Assembly: GCA_011947345.1 (NCBI GenBank)
Contig: JAAVTG010000697.1
Location: forward strand, 558,001 to 622,000
Direction: 5' to 3'
Length of the DNA: 64,000 bases
From: Phytophthora quininea
Taxonomy: Eukaryota; Oomycota; Peronosporomycetes; Peronosporales; Peronosporaceae
The notes under the pieces were generated by a model. It searched no databases, had not been told where the DNA came from, and saw only the letters and a list, made by a program, of their open reading frames with translations. Each line of letters begins with the position of its first letter. Position 1 is the first letter of the stretch. A program made the position numbers and the translations under genes. Positions 44,664 to 55,215 of this stretch are shown here, one piece after another.

Positions 44664-46612
44664 TTATGGGGGATTCGCTGGGCGGTCGATGGGTGAAGGA
44701 GAGATACTCGCATCAATAGGCGACAGGAGGGCGGTACAAAAGAACCCGTCTTCAAGCAGGACTTCTCTCGATTCACGCACTTCCGCCATGGCAACACCGA
44801 TACGATTGTCGTGACACCAGCGGATGATGTTTCCGTTCGCACTTTTCAGATCTTCGTCCCTCAGTTCCCACTCCTTGCTGCGCTGGAAATATAGGAACAG
44901 AAGCACATCAAAATGCCCACCGATAGCCGCGCCATACACCGCATGAGCTGTGCATCCCTCCGAGCGGTTCTTGTGGAGCCACCGCACCACACTAAAATGC
45001 CCCATCTTAGCGGCAGCATCCATCGCAGCAGTAGTGCACCCACAAGTGCTGTTGCGGAGCAGCCATTGCACCATTCGGAGATGACCATTCCCCGCCGCAA
45101 TGTCGACGGAGTTCGCGGTCGGTTCCAACTTGTAGTGCTTACGAAGCCAGAGAGCGATGTCAATATGGCCACCAGCAATCGCCAACTCCATGGATTCCTC
45201 GGTGCAGACCGGTATCGTTTTCCCTTCATGATCCTCTTGACTTGTTTCCCTCTTTCGCTTGCCTCCCACAGCTGGAGTTGTGGCCGTTTGCATTGCGATA
45301 GAGATCTCTCGCAGATACACCAAGACAGGAAGGTGGCCATTCATAGCTGCTCCATCCATCACTGGGTTTTTATCGCCACCAGCAATTGCCGCGTCGTAGG
45401 ATGTAGCGCTGGGTTCGGCGAGAACCCGCAGCGCCGAGTTCATCTTGAGCTTATCCTGGGCAGAAACACAATTGTTCGGGCTAAACAGATCGACTGTGTC
45501 ACCGAACTCCTCGTACAGCCACTTGACCATCTCCAAATTGCCAGCTCTCGCAGCCAAATACATCGTTTTGCTCGTGCAGTTGGCCACATTTTTCGTGCTC
45601 AGATATTTTGCTATCTCCATTCGACCTCCGCGCACAGCACCGTTAAGAGCGATACTCCCATTGATGTTGGCCTTCTCCACTAGCCACCGAACGATAGCTA
45701 GATGACCATTCTCCGCGGCAGCAGCCAGCACTTGGTTTTCGAAGTAGACAATGCCATTTTCCACGAGCCACCGCACTGCGTCCAAGTCTCCTTTGATGGA
45801 GGCCTTGATCAGGGCACGCTTCTTGCCTTCTGTGTGGTCCTGACGTACGAGCCACTCCAGCATCGTGATATTTCCAGACTCTGCAGCAAAGTCGAGACCT
45901 GGGAAGCGTCCACAGCTCTCTACGACTTCTTGCAGTCGAGTCAAATCTCCCGTCTGAGCAACTGCGTCCACCAAGTTTTGCGCTTCGAAGGACCCCTTCA
46001 TGGCATCGTGCTGTGTCATCCAGACCACGAGGTCGTTGTGACCTGCCTGGAATGCAGCAACCAGTGTGCCATCTTTCCACGGTTTATTGAACCAGTTGCG
46101 CCTGTCGTCCTCCAGTTTCTCGTACTCGAGCAGGAACTCAATGACGTCTCGATGGTTCCCCGAGCCGCTTCTTGAGGCACCTCCACAGGGATATCACAGT
46201 CACTGAAGTGGTCGAACATCCACCGTAGCAGCTCTAGATTCCCCTGTGTCGCCGCTTCTGTCGCCCCCTTTGCAAACTGGTTATAGTGGCGATCACTGCG
46301 CAAAGTGGCAGCTAAAGACCATTCGCCAGTCGCGTCGAGCGGCTTTGACGGCTCCATCGTCGAGGAGAATAAACTCGCAAGGTAGCCCCCAGATCCCTGT
46401 CGTGACCAGTTACCAGATCGATCTACTTCCGGACACGAGGCCCAGATGCGTTGCGCCAATTGCAGCGAGCCCAGAGCGCAGGCTCGAGCGAACGGGATGT
46501 CACGGACGTCGTCCATGAAGAGGAAAGCGGAGACAGCGTCGGTCACGTGGCTCAGCTCGCAGACTGCAGGGATGCTGCGGGTCACGATGACAGCACTCAT
46601 TAGCGGAGACAT
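44664..46612 (-). CDS. ankyrin-repeat protein 1
   Basis: About 650 residues and one break at C run 46158-46161. Ankyrin-type repeats have the pattern G-H/D-L-x-x-V-x-W-L with 30-36-residue spacing: GDLDAVRWLVENG, GHLAIVRWLVEKA, GRMEIAKYLSTKN, GNLEMVKWLYEEF, GHIDIALWLRKHY, GHLRMVQWLL and GHFSVVRWLHKN. The N-terminus starts MSPLMSAVIVTRSIPAV, a segment shared with the two related genes at 46848-48345 and 57224-59336. A KRKRE nuclear-localisation-like patch lies between repeats. It has no signal peptide; protein-protein scaffold role is the default inference. Confidence 0.85.
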
Positions 46613-46847
46613 CGCGCTGGCTGGAGGAAGGAATCAGGAGTGAGCTCTGGGTTTTCCACGTTTTTGTAGCTTCATTTCACCAGTTACCCCCCCAACGCAT
46701 TCGACATGCCACGTCGTGCTCTCCGCTCCTTTGCACAAAAATTGTATAGTTTTTAAGCGTCATTTGATGGCACACGCTCAAAGAAGGTATGTCAACAACA
46801 ACTGCATGGCTGGGTTCCATCCATGACTGGTGGTCTTGTCCTTGCAC

Positions 46848-48345
46848 TCACTCCAGGTGCCCGTTCTTAGCTGCATCGTCGATGGAACTCGCTGGAGCCG
46901 CCAACTTGCAACTTGCGCGCAAACACAAGGCCACGTTAAGATATCCTCCAGCAATTGCCGACCGTTGGTATCGTCTTGCCGTCAAGCCCTCCCCAGTGGG
47001 CTGGCGTTTACGCTTGCTCCCCACTGAAGAGGAAATTGAAGTCTCAACTGCAGCTTTCTTGGACACGGCAATACAGTGAAGGTACTCCAGCACCGATAAG
47101 TGGCCATTAGAGGCTGCAGCATCCAGCCTTCCAGCCTGTTCTGGGTCGCTGACCAGAACCGTGCTCCCCAGCCAAGGACGCTGTGCAAGCTAGGAGGCTA
47201 GGATGGCAACAGGTAGTCACAGGACGCGACAAACCCTCTCTTATTTTAATTCACTTTGCAATTTACCTTGGACAAGGAACTTCCTCGACCGTGAACGTCC
47301 TGGACGCAGAACACAGCCTTCGAAGCCGCGACCATCGACTTGTTTGAACACGCTGCAAACCCCTGCGCGTGAAGATATTTGGCTAAATCCAAGTGGCCAC
47401 TGCCAACGGCAGCGTCGAACATGCCTTTCATCCGAACGTCGGTATTCTCAACCAGCCACCGGATGACCGTAAGATGTCCACTCTCCGCGGCAGCAATGGC
47501 CGCTTGAGCTTGCATGCACATGTAGCCGCTTCGAACAAGCCACTTGACGGCCTGCAACTTGCCCTTCCCCGCCGCCGTCTTCAGTGCCCACTACTTGCCT
47601 GCATCGCGACGCTGGCCGATCACAATCCAGTCGAGGACGTCTACGTTGTCTCCTTCGGCAGCGTGGTCAAGTCCTGGTGGGCGGCTGCAGTATCCATTTT
47701 AGTCTCCATCAGTTTGTTCAGTAGGTCCATATCTCCACGTTTTGCAACCTCTGGCAGCACCAGTCGGGAGCTGACGAAGCCTGCAACGCCAGCCAGCCAT
47801 AGTACCAGACCATTGTGACCAGCAGCGGCAGCACCAGCCATTGCGTTCGACTCCCACTCCTGGTCGAACCAGCTTTTGTCCTCGATGTCTCTCGATCGTT
47901 CGTACTGGGCCAGGAACTTGACAATATCCTCGCTCCCAGCTCTCCCCGGTTCTTCAGCCACTGCCATCGGGATCCAGCAGTCTGAAAAGTAGTCAAAGAG
48001 CCACTTAAACAATTCAAAGTTGTCGTGTTTTGTTGCCTCCAGCGACGCTGGTCGCGGTTGTAGTGGCGACCGCTACGCAGAGCCACCGCCAAGATCCAGC
48101 GCCCAGAGACGTCGGTCTCCTTGGGGTTGGGCATGGCTCTGAACATGTCGAGGAAAGTGTCCCCAGAAGATCGCTTCTTCTACTCTGCAGACCGATCCGC
48201 TTCGGGACAAGAACCCCAGCTGTGACGCGCCAAGTGGAGCGAGTTCGGCTCGAGCCAACGGGATGAAAGGGGAGTAGTCCAGGAAGGAGGAGATGAGGAC
48301 GGAGAGGACCTCTCGCTTGAAGACGGCGGGGACGTCGCGACCAGC
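46848..48345 (-). pseudogene. decayed ankyrin-repeat paralogue 2
   Basis: Related to ankyrin protein 1 throughout (VPAVFKREVLSVLISSFLDY and PLARA at the 5' end; GHLTVIRWLVENTD, GHLDLAKYLHAQ; KRKRQPTGEGLTARR near the 3' end). It lacks several repeats between about 47100 and 47250, has multiple frame changes, and carries an in-frame TAG at 47591-47593 (minus strand) between RDAGK and WALK. At that position the other paralogue at 58.6 kb has Gln (GRQWALK), so a CAG to TAG change is the simplest reading. Run-length errors cannot create this codon, so I call a pseudogene rather than a mis-sequenced gene. The 5' limit is approximate. Confidence 0.75.
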
Positions 48346-48440
48346 ACGGCATTGGCAGTTGGCGCCAAATTTTACGCTGGAATAATGTATTCCGGAAGTT
48401 GAAGTGGATCCGCCAATCCGACAACGGCATTGCAAACCAT

Positions 48441-48510
48441 CTACCGGTATGAGCCCGGTATGATACCGATATCGCCCCATCTTGTACCATAATATCGGTA
48501 CCATATCGCT
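48441..48510. repeat. cluster of ACCGGTAT / ACCGATAT inverted repeats
   Basis: Contains CTACCGGTAT, then CGGTATGATACCG (6-bp arms around one base) running into ACCGATATCG, and further on ATATCGGTACCATATCG. It lies 40-110 bp upstream of the PUB-domain gene start and downstream of nothing coding. May be a regulatory array or simple sequence; see the related elements at 42721 and 53348. Confidence 0.4.
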
Positions 48511-48548
48511 GAATTAACCCTTCTTGGGCAACGGTTTCTGTCCAGAAG

Positions 48549-49694
48549 ATGGAGTGGCTCAAGAAGAAGAAGGAGGAGGCGAAGCAGGCGGCGGCTAAGA
48601 TCTCCAACAAGCGCTCGGCGTTCAAGGGCGACGGAAACGTGCTGGGCGGTGGAGAAGGCTCGTCGGCGTCTGCTCCAGCCGCCCCGGCGTCGCGAGGGCC
48701 CTCCATCAAGGTGCAAGCCGCTGCTAAAGAGAATAGCCATCGCCATCTAACGCTCTTTTTCCTGGATAAATCCAGCTGCCATTCGCCAGTAGCAAAACCC
48801 CACCGCTGTCAGAGGAAGAACAGAAGCGTCGGAGGGAGCTGCAGGTGCCGGAAGCAGCAATGTAGCTCTAGGAATTCAATACGAACTAACGATTCGCCTT
48901 ACTCTGCAGGCTAAAGCCCTGGAACAGCGCGGGAACGCGTGGGAGAAGCGCGTGGCCACCGCCAGGAAGGTGCGCCTACAGCAGGAGGAGCAACAGGAGC
49001 AGAGATTTCAATACACGGAGCCAGCTCCAGCCCAGACAGCCCCAACCCAGTCAGGACCACCGCCGGCGGTGCTGTCCAATGACCAAGTGAAGGCCCGAGA
49101 GCTGCAGACCGCCCACGAACAAATGGGCTTCAATCCCTACGCAGCCACGTTCTCCTCTTCAACGCAAGCGGTGTCTGCAATGAATGCTATTGGGGAGCTT
49201 CCCCAGTGTCGAGCAGCTCTGGGGCTCCTCTGGCCCCGTTCACAGCGATCCCAGCGGTGCAATCGCCGACCGAAGCAGTGACTGATTCAGGTCAAACTGG
49301 TGCAGTGTATGTGCTGCTCCGGCAGGACCCGCCAAAGGCTATCGCGGCTGCAGAGACGTTGATCAAGATGCTGACCAATGTCGTTAAGAACCCACAGGTA
49401 GGTTGACACACATAATTGGGGTCGCTGATGGGGTCTCAATTGTAAGTGTTTCTTTGCTGCGAGCAGGAGGAGAAGTTTCGGAAGATTCGGCTTTCGAATG
49501 CTGCCATCCAGGCAAAGCTTGTATCGGTATCTGGTGCTGTGGACATTTTGACAGAAGCTGGCTTCTCGAGAGCTGAGCTAGACGGCGATGCCTATTTAAT
49601 GCTGACTGAGGAAAACCTCCAAGTGGAACGTGTGCAGTCTGCTATCGACCGCACCGAAGTCGCGCTGATCCAACTGCAGCACGACTCGATGTGA
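48549..49694 (+). CDS. PUB/PUG-domain protein
   Basis: Exons 48549-48710, 48776-48844, 48910-49397, 49467-49694 with introns of 65, 65 and 69 nt. MEWLKKKKEEAKQAAAKISNK begins a coiled-coil N-terminus; after the second intron comes EEEQKRRRELQAKALEQRGNAWEKRV, then a Pro/Gln linker and the PUB domain (PPKAIAAAETLIKMLTNVVK, EEKFRKIRLSNAAIQAKL, VSVSGAVDILTEAGF). PUB domains bind the C-terminus of p97/CDC48, so a role with this ATPase is likely. The layout resembles UBXN6, without a UBX domain in the window. One C is missing at 49201-49204. ACCGGTAT inverted repeats sit upstream. Confidence 0.82.
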
Positions 49695-49905
49695 GCCCTA
49701 GATGCAGCAGCTCTACACCATAACGCTGCGTTGTAATTCTCTTCAGCTGAACTTGTGGCGTCCTGCGAGTTGTTTGTTGTGTCTCTACAGGACCCCGGTC
49801 AAGAGCAAGACGCACATGAACCAAAGCGCTGAGCCAAAAGAAGACGTGTTGTTACTCCGAAAAGTTACGCTGCAGCGGGACGCTCAAGTATACTTCACGG
49901 AGGCA

Positions 49906-50462
49906 TTAAAGGAATGTGGCCACCACAGCAGCCATCATGAAGATTGCCGTGCATGTCGACAACGTAGGAGCATCAGCACCGGAGGATCTTGGAGGGCGAG
50001 TTGTCGCAGCAGGAGTAGGAGTCGTCTTGGGTGTCGCTGGAGATTTCGCTGGAGTGGTCGTATTCCCGCCAACATTATCTCCCACCACGGAGCCCGAAGC
50101 GGGGCCGATCCAGAAGCCGAGGCGGATGCAGTGGCGTTGTTTGGCCCACGAGCGCCGCAGCGCTGTGAGAGTGGGGTCAAAATGTCAGCGTACAACCGCA
50201 GAGTACCGATAGTGCATTCATCTGGTGCGACTTGCTTCACAGCTTGAATGGTCTTGGTGCAGGCCCCGCTGCCGCAGATTGCAGCAACTTGCGCGTCGCT
50301 CGGCATGGTCATGGACGTTGGGTTGTAGCCAGTGTTCGCGCGACAGGTTATCACATCTCCATTAACCAGCAGCTTTCCAAGCGCTGCCATGTTGCACGGA
50401 GCCGCAACGACGCTAGCAAACGCACAAGCAGCAACAAGGAGCAGCAAAGCGATAATCTTCAT
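49906..50462 (-). CDS. elicitin-like protein with predicted GPI anchor
   Basis: Secreted sterol-carrier family protein found in oomycetes. ATG 50462 starts the signal peptide MKIIALLLLVAACAFASVVA; the upstream ATG at 50504 is less likely. The elicitin fold is shown by six cysteines with the order CNMAALGKLL, ITCRANTGYN, AAICGSGAC, APDEC and LSQRC. The domain is followed by a Ser/Thr/Pro-rich stretch and a hydrophobic C-terminal end, the layout of membrane-anchored ELI-like proteins. The frame shifts at G run 50101-50104, after the cysteine domain. Family roles are sterol and lipid scavenging and recognition by plants; neither is shown here. It is convergent with the PUB gene. Confidence 0.88.
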
Positions 50463-51175
50463 CCGGAGAGAACAAGCGGCTCGTGTCGAAGGCAGGAAAT
50501 CCAAACTGACAGATCTGGATTGCAGACCATGTGTGTGTGTGTGACTTCATGCTGCTGCTAACGAGGCGGTTGGACATGAAAAACAAGTTGAGCTGTGCGA
50601 CGAGGGGCTGGATGTTGGGATATTTTGTTTAACAAGCAAATCGGTGTGGGACGGTGTTCCTGCGACGCCTTTCAAACTTATCAAGAAGATATCTCGGCGG
50701 CGACTCGACTTCGATGTTAGCAGCTTTGGAAACTCGCGTGTTGGATATGCGAATGGGGCTATTCGGCTTGCTGAAAATAAAAGTTTCTGGTGCCAGCTAC
50801 TCTGAAAATCTGGGGTGGTCTGCAGCATCTCGAACGGTGGTGGTAAACCATGCGCGTCGTCGAATCAAATCGATAAGTTCATACGATGAAAGGCATTCCC
50901 TAGCCAAAGGTTCGATGCTACTCGATCGTTTCGGGAGCGGATATGGTGCCCCCTTTTTCGCCACGGTTGCTTCTCTGGAGCTAAACTCTGCAAAACCTCG
51001 TTCTTGTTTGGCGGTAGTATAATTCGAAGCACTTCATATTGGTACGGCAGCCTCCCGAGCGTATGACCTTGACGTGATCCAGGTGCTGGGAAAGGCATCC
51101 CAACGACAAGCAGTACCATCCCAGAACGGACTGTGAGTTTTCAAGACCGAAGCGGAGTACCGTCAAAATGAAAAA
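50463..51175. other. intergenic region, no gene recognised
   Basis: 713 bp between the elicitin-like start and the FRAG1-like stop. A short (GT)n tract lies near 50536-50550. Several open frames up to 120 codons cross it on both strands, but they lack motifs, have no codon pattern like the neighbours and do not match each other in frame. Possibly decayed sequence. Confidence 0.5.
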
Positions 51176-52608
51176 CTATGGTGTCGATATCGATGACATG
51201 CTTGAGGTCAATGGCTGGAACTCGAAAGTGGAATCGCGTACTGGTGATAGCAACGGGATCGCGCAGAAGTGCGTGTTGGTTTGGATGCCTGTGGACGCTT
51301 CAAAAGTTGCCACACGCTCTCGGTAGCGACAAACAGCGACGTTGTGTGTCAAGAAGGACATCGAGTACCCCACAAGACTCAAGATACAGGCGAGCTGTGC
51401 AGCTGCTCGCATCTGCGTGGAGGTATAATCGTTTTCTAAGGGTCATGCATACGTCAGCGCGGCCAACAATACAATAATGAACTACGAAAGTCCTGCTACG
51501 CACCATAATCCCAGAGCTTCGTGTTCTCGTGGTCGTAGCGTATGGTGACTTTGCAGTAGACTTCGCCTAAATCGTGATCCAGGCACTGGAAACCGGCAAC
51601 AATCTGTTAAGAAGCTTTCTCTTATGCTACCACTAAATAAAGCATACTTCGCGAATGGTTAGCCGCTGGAATGGCTTGATAACGGAGAGCCCGATCGGGA
51701 AATACAGCAGGAATGCCACGAAGAAGAATGCTGAAAAGACTGCCTGGATGCGAAAAGTGCGCTTCAAGCCTGCAAACTTCATGATGGGATCGATATCCTC
51801 GTCATCGCAGATGACTGGGACCCCTCCAGCAGTATTCTCTGGCAGCTCGGCGCTTCTTAGGATTCGATAGCTTGCAAATGTCTGCGCACAAGAACAAGTA
51901 AACATGAGGTGAATGCACGACTCACACTTTGGTCGACCTTGACAAGTTTACGTTTAAGAACACGGCGACCGTCTCCAGGAAAAGGAACCAGTACGCGGCA
52001 GCATTGTGCAGCGACGGATACGACGACGTGCTGCAAAAGCCTGTCGGATAAAAAAACACAGTAAGGCTATTAAGTCTGTTGACGCTACCGACAGCAGCAA
52101 CGGCACCTACCAGAATCGGCAGTCCTAGTGTCGAGAGGACCCCAATAACTGTACAAGTCGTCGACATCCACTCGACCGATCTCGAGACGTAGCCCAGTTG
52201 CATGGGGACTTTTAGAACAGCTCTCTGGAAGTGATAGTTGGTGTGCCAAGTAATACTCAACGTGATCGCCACAATGGTGAGCCCGATACAGAAGACGTAG
52301 TATCCGGGCGAGTCTACCGGACCACACACTCTGAAAGTAAGCAAACAACCTGCAACAGAGTGGCAATAGTCTTCGCACGCACCACGCCCCAGGTCGGAGA
52401 AGTACGGCCACGCGAGTCCTCCAGTATATACGTGGTTAATCTTGGCGATAATCAAGCAGGTTAGCAAGGTCACCACGACTGCCCCCGACGCAATTACTGG
52501 CGCGGTCCGACGCACGTGCTGGTTCACGACGCCCATGACCACCTCTCCAGCCAGGTTTGCGTCTACTGGAGGTGGGGTATTTCCAGCAGAATAAGACAAC
52601 TCGCCCAA
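51176..52608 (-). CDS. FRAG1/DRAM/SFK1-like multi-span membrane protein (copy 2)
   Basis: Six exons: 52608-52383, 52313-52111, 52040-51928, 51881-51648, 51585-51504, 51435-51176; introns 46-70 nt. Paralogue of the gene at 36620-37767 with corresponding blocks: VYTGGLAWPYFSDLGR and DSPGYYVFCIGLTIVAITLS (domain core), GVLSTLGLPIL, AAAYWFLFLETVAVF, AFFFVAFLLYFPIGL, CLDHDLGEVYCKVTIRY, TKLWDY and ACILSLVGYSMSFL. One T is missing at 52035-52038. Compared with copy 1 it has a longer cytosolic N-terminus (MGELSYSAGNTPPPV) and a longer C-terminal tail with extra basic residues. Intron 3, if correct, is only 46 nt. Function as for copy 1 is unknown. Confidence 0.72.
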
Positions 52609-52764
52609 GGCAGGAAGCCCACGAAACCTTCACCTGCTGGCACTTGAGCCATCTGCGTCTGCGACTCGTTTCGAGAAGACTTGTCACGGGGCTGCAACCC
52701 CAGCATCCATTCCAGTTGGTGTCGTCTGCATTACCAATTAGTTTGTAGCCTACACACTTTCATC

Positions 52765-53244
52765 TTAGAGTCTGCTCGTGTAGACCTTCGCAAAGTAGCG
52801 CGCCATGGCGTGCACGTAGCTCTGGTCCGTGGCGTCCGTGCAGTGATCGCTCTGCTCGGCAGTAAAGTCCGTGGGCAGCGTCTTGTGGTGTCGGTGCTCG
52901 CCCGACAGTCGAGAGTTCTCGTAGATGGAGCGCTCACTGCGGGCCGCCAGCAGCAGCGCCGCGTCCAGCACTCGCTCGTGACCAGGGACGGACTGGCTCG
53001 TCGCTCGGCGGAAGGGAGGGTGTAGCGGCGGCTCCTCAAAGTGGCGCGCCATGTTGTGCGCGTAGTCGCTCTCCAGCACATCACTGCAGCTGTCGGCGCG
53101 GTCCACGGGTAGCGGCTTGAGGCGGCGGCGGTTCTCGCCCGACATGCGCGTGTGCTCGTAGATGGTGCGCTGGCTGTGCGCGAGGTCCAGCAGCGCGGCG
53201 TCGAACGGCGAGGAGTCGACGGCAGGCGTGTATGCAAGCGACAT
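52765..53244 (-). CDS. small protein built of two copies of a ~60-residue motif
   Basis: An intact frame of about 160 residues from ATG 53244 (MSLAYTPAVDSSPFDA). Two halves align: PFDAALLDLAHSQRTIYEH with RMSGENRRRLKPLP and SDYAHNMARHFEE; and VLDAALLLAARSERSIYEN with RLSGEHRHHKTLP and QSYVHAMARYFAK. Conserved features are the DAALL helix, the S-x-R-[ST]-IYE[HN] motif, [RL]-SGE and the Y-x-H-x-MAR[HY]F ending. No signal peptide or membrane segment. I do not recognise a family. An upstream ATG at 53262 would add six residues. Divergent from ALG8. Confidence 0.7.
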   Translation of the reverse strand: MSLAYTPAVDSSPFDAALLDLAHSQRTIYEHTRMSGENRRRLKPLPVDRADSCSDVLESDYAHNMARHFEEPPLHPPFRRATSQSVPGHERVLDAALLLAARSERSIYENSRLSGEHRHHKTLPTDFTAEQSDHCTDATDQSYVHAMARYFAKVYTSRL

Positions 53245-53347
53245 TGCTGGTGGGCGATTCAAGAGACCTTCGCAGTCTGTTGCAAATGGGAAAGTGAATC
53301 AACGTTGAAGTTCCATGACTTGGTTTTGTATTGCGGTCGGAAATCGC

Positions 53348-53365
53348 ATACCGGTTTACCGGTAT
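53348..53365. promoter_or_regulatory. ATACCGGT-TT-ACCGGTAT inverted repeat
   Basis: Perfect 8-bp arms around two T, placed between the divergent small repeat protein (start 53244) and ALG8 (start 53390), about 25 bp before the ALG8 ATG. Similar elements occur near 42721 and 48441. Role unproven. Confidence 0.35.
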
Positions 53366-53389
53366 TTCTTGCCACGTCACTTTTCGACC

Positions 53390-55113
53390 ATGGCGACCCG
53401 AGCTGCCGCCCGCCGGCAGAAGCAGCGCCTGGACGCGTCGCTCGTAGCGCTGCTGCTGTTCTCCGTGGCGATCAAGCTGCTGCTGCTGCCGTCCTACAGC
53501 AGCACGGACCTGGAGGTGCACCGTAACTGGCTGAGTCTGACGCACGCGCTGCCCCGAGAGCGATGGTACCACGAAGCCACGAGCCAGTGGACGCTAGACT
53601 ACCCTCCGTTCTTCGCCTACTTCGAGTATGCGCTGTCCTTCGTAGCCTCCGCAATGGACAAAAGTCTGCTGGTGATCTCCGCCTCCCCAGTGTTCAACCC
53701 GTCGGTGCTGCTCTTCCAGCGGCTCAGCGTCATCGTCTCAGACGTCTTGTTTTTCTACGCGCTGCACGCCTACTGCTCGTCGTGGCCCACGGTGACGACC
53801 ACCGAGTGGGCCTTCTCCAAGGCCAAACGCCTCGTGATCATGCTCATCACAATGCTGGACGCGGGGCTTCTGTACGTGGACCATATCCACTTCCAGTACA
53901 ACGGCATGCTGCTGGGCTTGTTGATTCTGTCGGCCACCAAATTCAGGCTGCAGCAGGATTTACAGGGAGCTTTATTGTACGCAGTGCTGCTGATGTTCAA
54001 ACACATTTACTTGTACGCTGCTCCGCTGTACTTCATCTACTTGCTGGGACATTATTGCTACGTGAAGAAACCCGAGGGTTTGTCCGGAACGTCGGACAGC
54101 GATGACGAAGAAGGGAAGCTCAGGAAGAGATCAATCTCAAGTACAGACGTCCACGAGACGATCCAGGACATTCACGACGGAAATGTGGTGTTTTCATTTG
54201 CGAACTTTGTGAAGCTTGGAGTGATTGTGTTGGCGGTATTTGGCGCTGCCTTTGGATCGGTGCTGTGGAATCACGAGGACCCGGTCGCTGGGATGAAGCA
54301 GATTTTGTCTCGCTTGTTTCCTGTCCAGCGAGGACTGTGTCATGCGTACTGGGCACCGAATGTCTGGGCACTGTACGCTTTTCTCGACAAGGTGCTGGTC
54401 ATGCTCGGGTTTGGCGGTACCAACCGTGGCGTAGCGCTGATGAGTGGAGGGCTTGTGCAAGAAGCTACTTTCGCAGTGCTTCCTGCCGTGCCCCCGCTGG
54501 TGTGTGTTGTGCTGACATTTGCTATGATGGCTCCGGTGCTACGAAGTATGTGGAAATACCCAGACTCGTCCTTATTTACCAGTGCTCTGGCATACTGCAT
54601 GCTCTGCTCGTTCCTGCTCGGCTACCACGTCCACGAGAAGGCTGTCCTTCAGGTAACGTTGCCTCTTGCATTGATGGCAGCCGATAGCGTCAGCGGTATG
54701 CGGCTGTACAGGTTTGCGTCGGGTGTAGCCACAATTTCCCTGTTTCCGTTGTTGTTCACGCCCGCTGAGCAAGGGTCCAAGATTCTGCTGGGTCTTCTTC
54801 ACGCGCTGCTGGCAGAGTTGGCGCTGGTTCCTCTGCTAAAGCATTCGCTGAAGGAGCGGCATATCAAGGTCAGAGCGGTGAGTATGTCCGTCTTCGAACG
54901 GATATTTCTCGCTGGACTCGCAGGCATTGCTCTCTTGGCTGCGATATTCCCGTATATTCCTCGCGTGGGATCAAGTATCCGTTCTTACCATTGATGCTAA
55001 TCTCGGTTGGTTGCGCGATTGGAAATTTGTACGTCTGGGGATTTACAGTTACCCAGCACTTCCGGAAGCTCGATGCAGTCAAGTATTATCTCGACGCAAG
55101 AAGACCGAAGTAG
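53390..55113 (+). CDS. ALG8: ALG8 dolichyl-P-Glc alpha-1,3-glucosyltransferase
   Basis: ER membrane glucosyltransferase adding the second glucose to the lipid-linked N-glycan precursor. Many motifs match ALG8 rather than ALG6: STDLEVHRNWLSLTHALP, ATSQWTLDYPPFFAYFEYAL, VDHIHFQYNGMLLGLLIL, FKHIYLYAAPLYFIYLL, LFPVQRGLCHAYWAPNVWAL and LLGYHVHEKAVL. About 11 membrane segments. ATG 53390 (MATRAAARRQ) gives the usual start. No intron. One G is missing at 54967-54969; past it the C-terminus continues KYPFLPLMLISV to TAG 55111-55113, as in the family, instead of the premature TGA at 54992-54994. Confidence 0.95.
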
Positions 55114-55215
55114 TAGTAGAGAAACTAGCCAATCGTTTTTGGTGTCATTTCCTTTTTTTGCTTTATCCATGCATAGCAAGAATTTCACCTGCGTGTGCGA
55201 ATATTCTTGCTTCCT

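Noticed and set aside
50654..51022. 123-codon plus-strand open frame between elicitin-like and FRAG1-like genes
   Set aside because: No motif, no start context, no coding pattern; treated as chance.
53390..54994. ALG8 ending at 54994 as written
   Set aside because: The family continues with a further membrane segment; one G in 54967-54969 restores a natural end at 55113.
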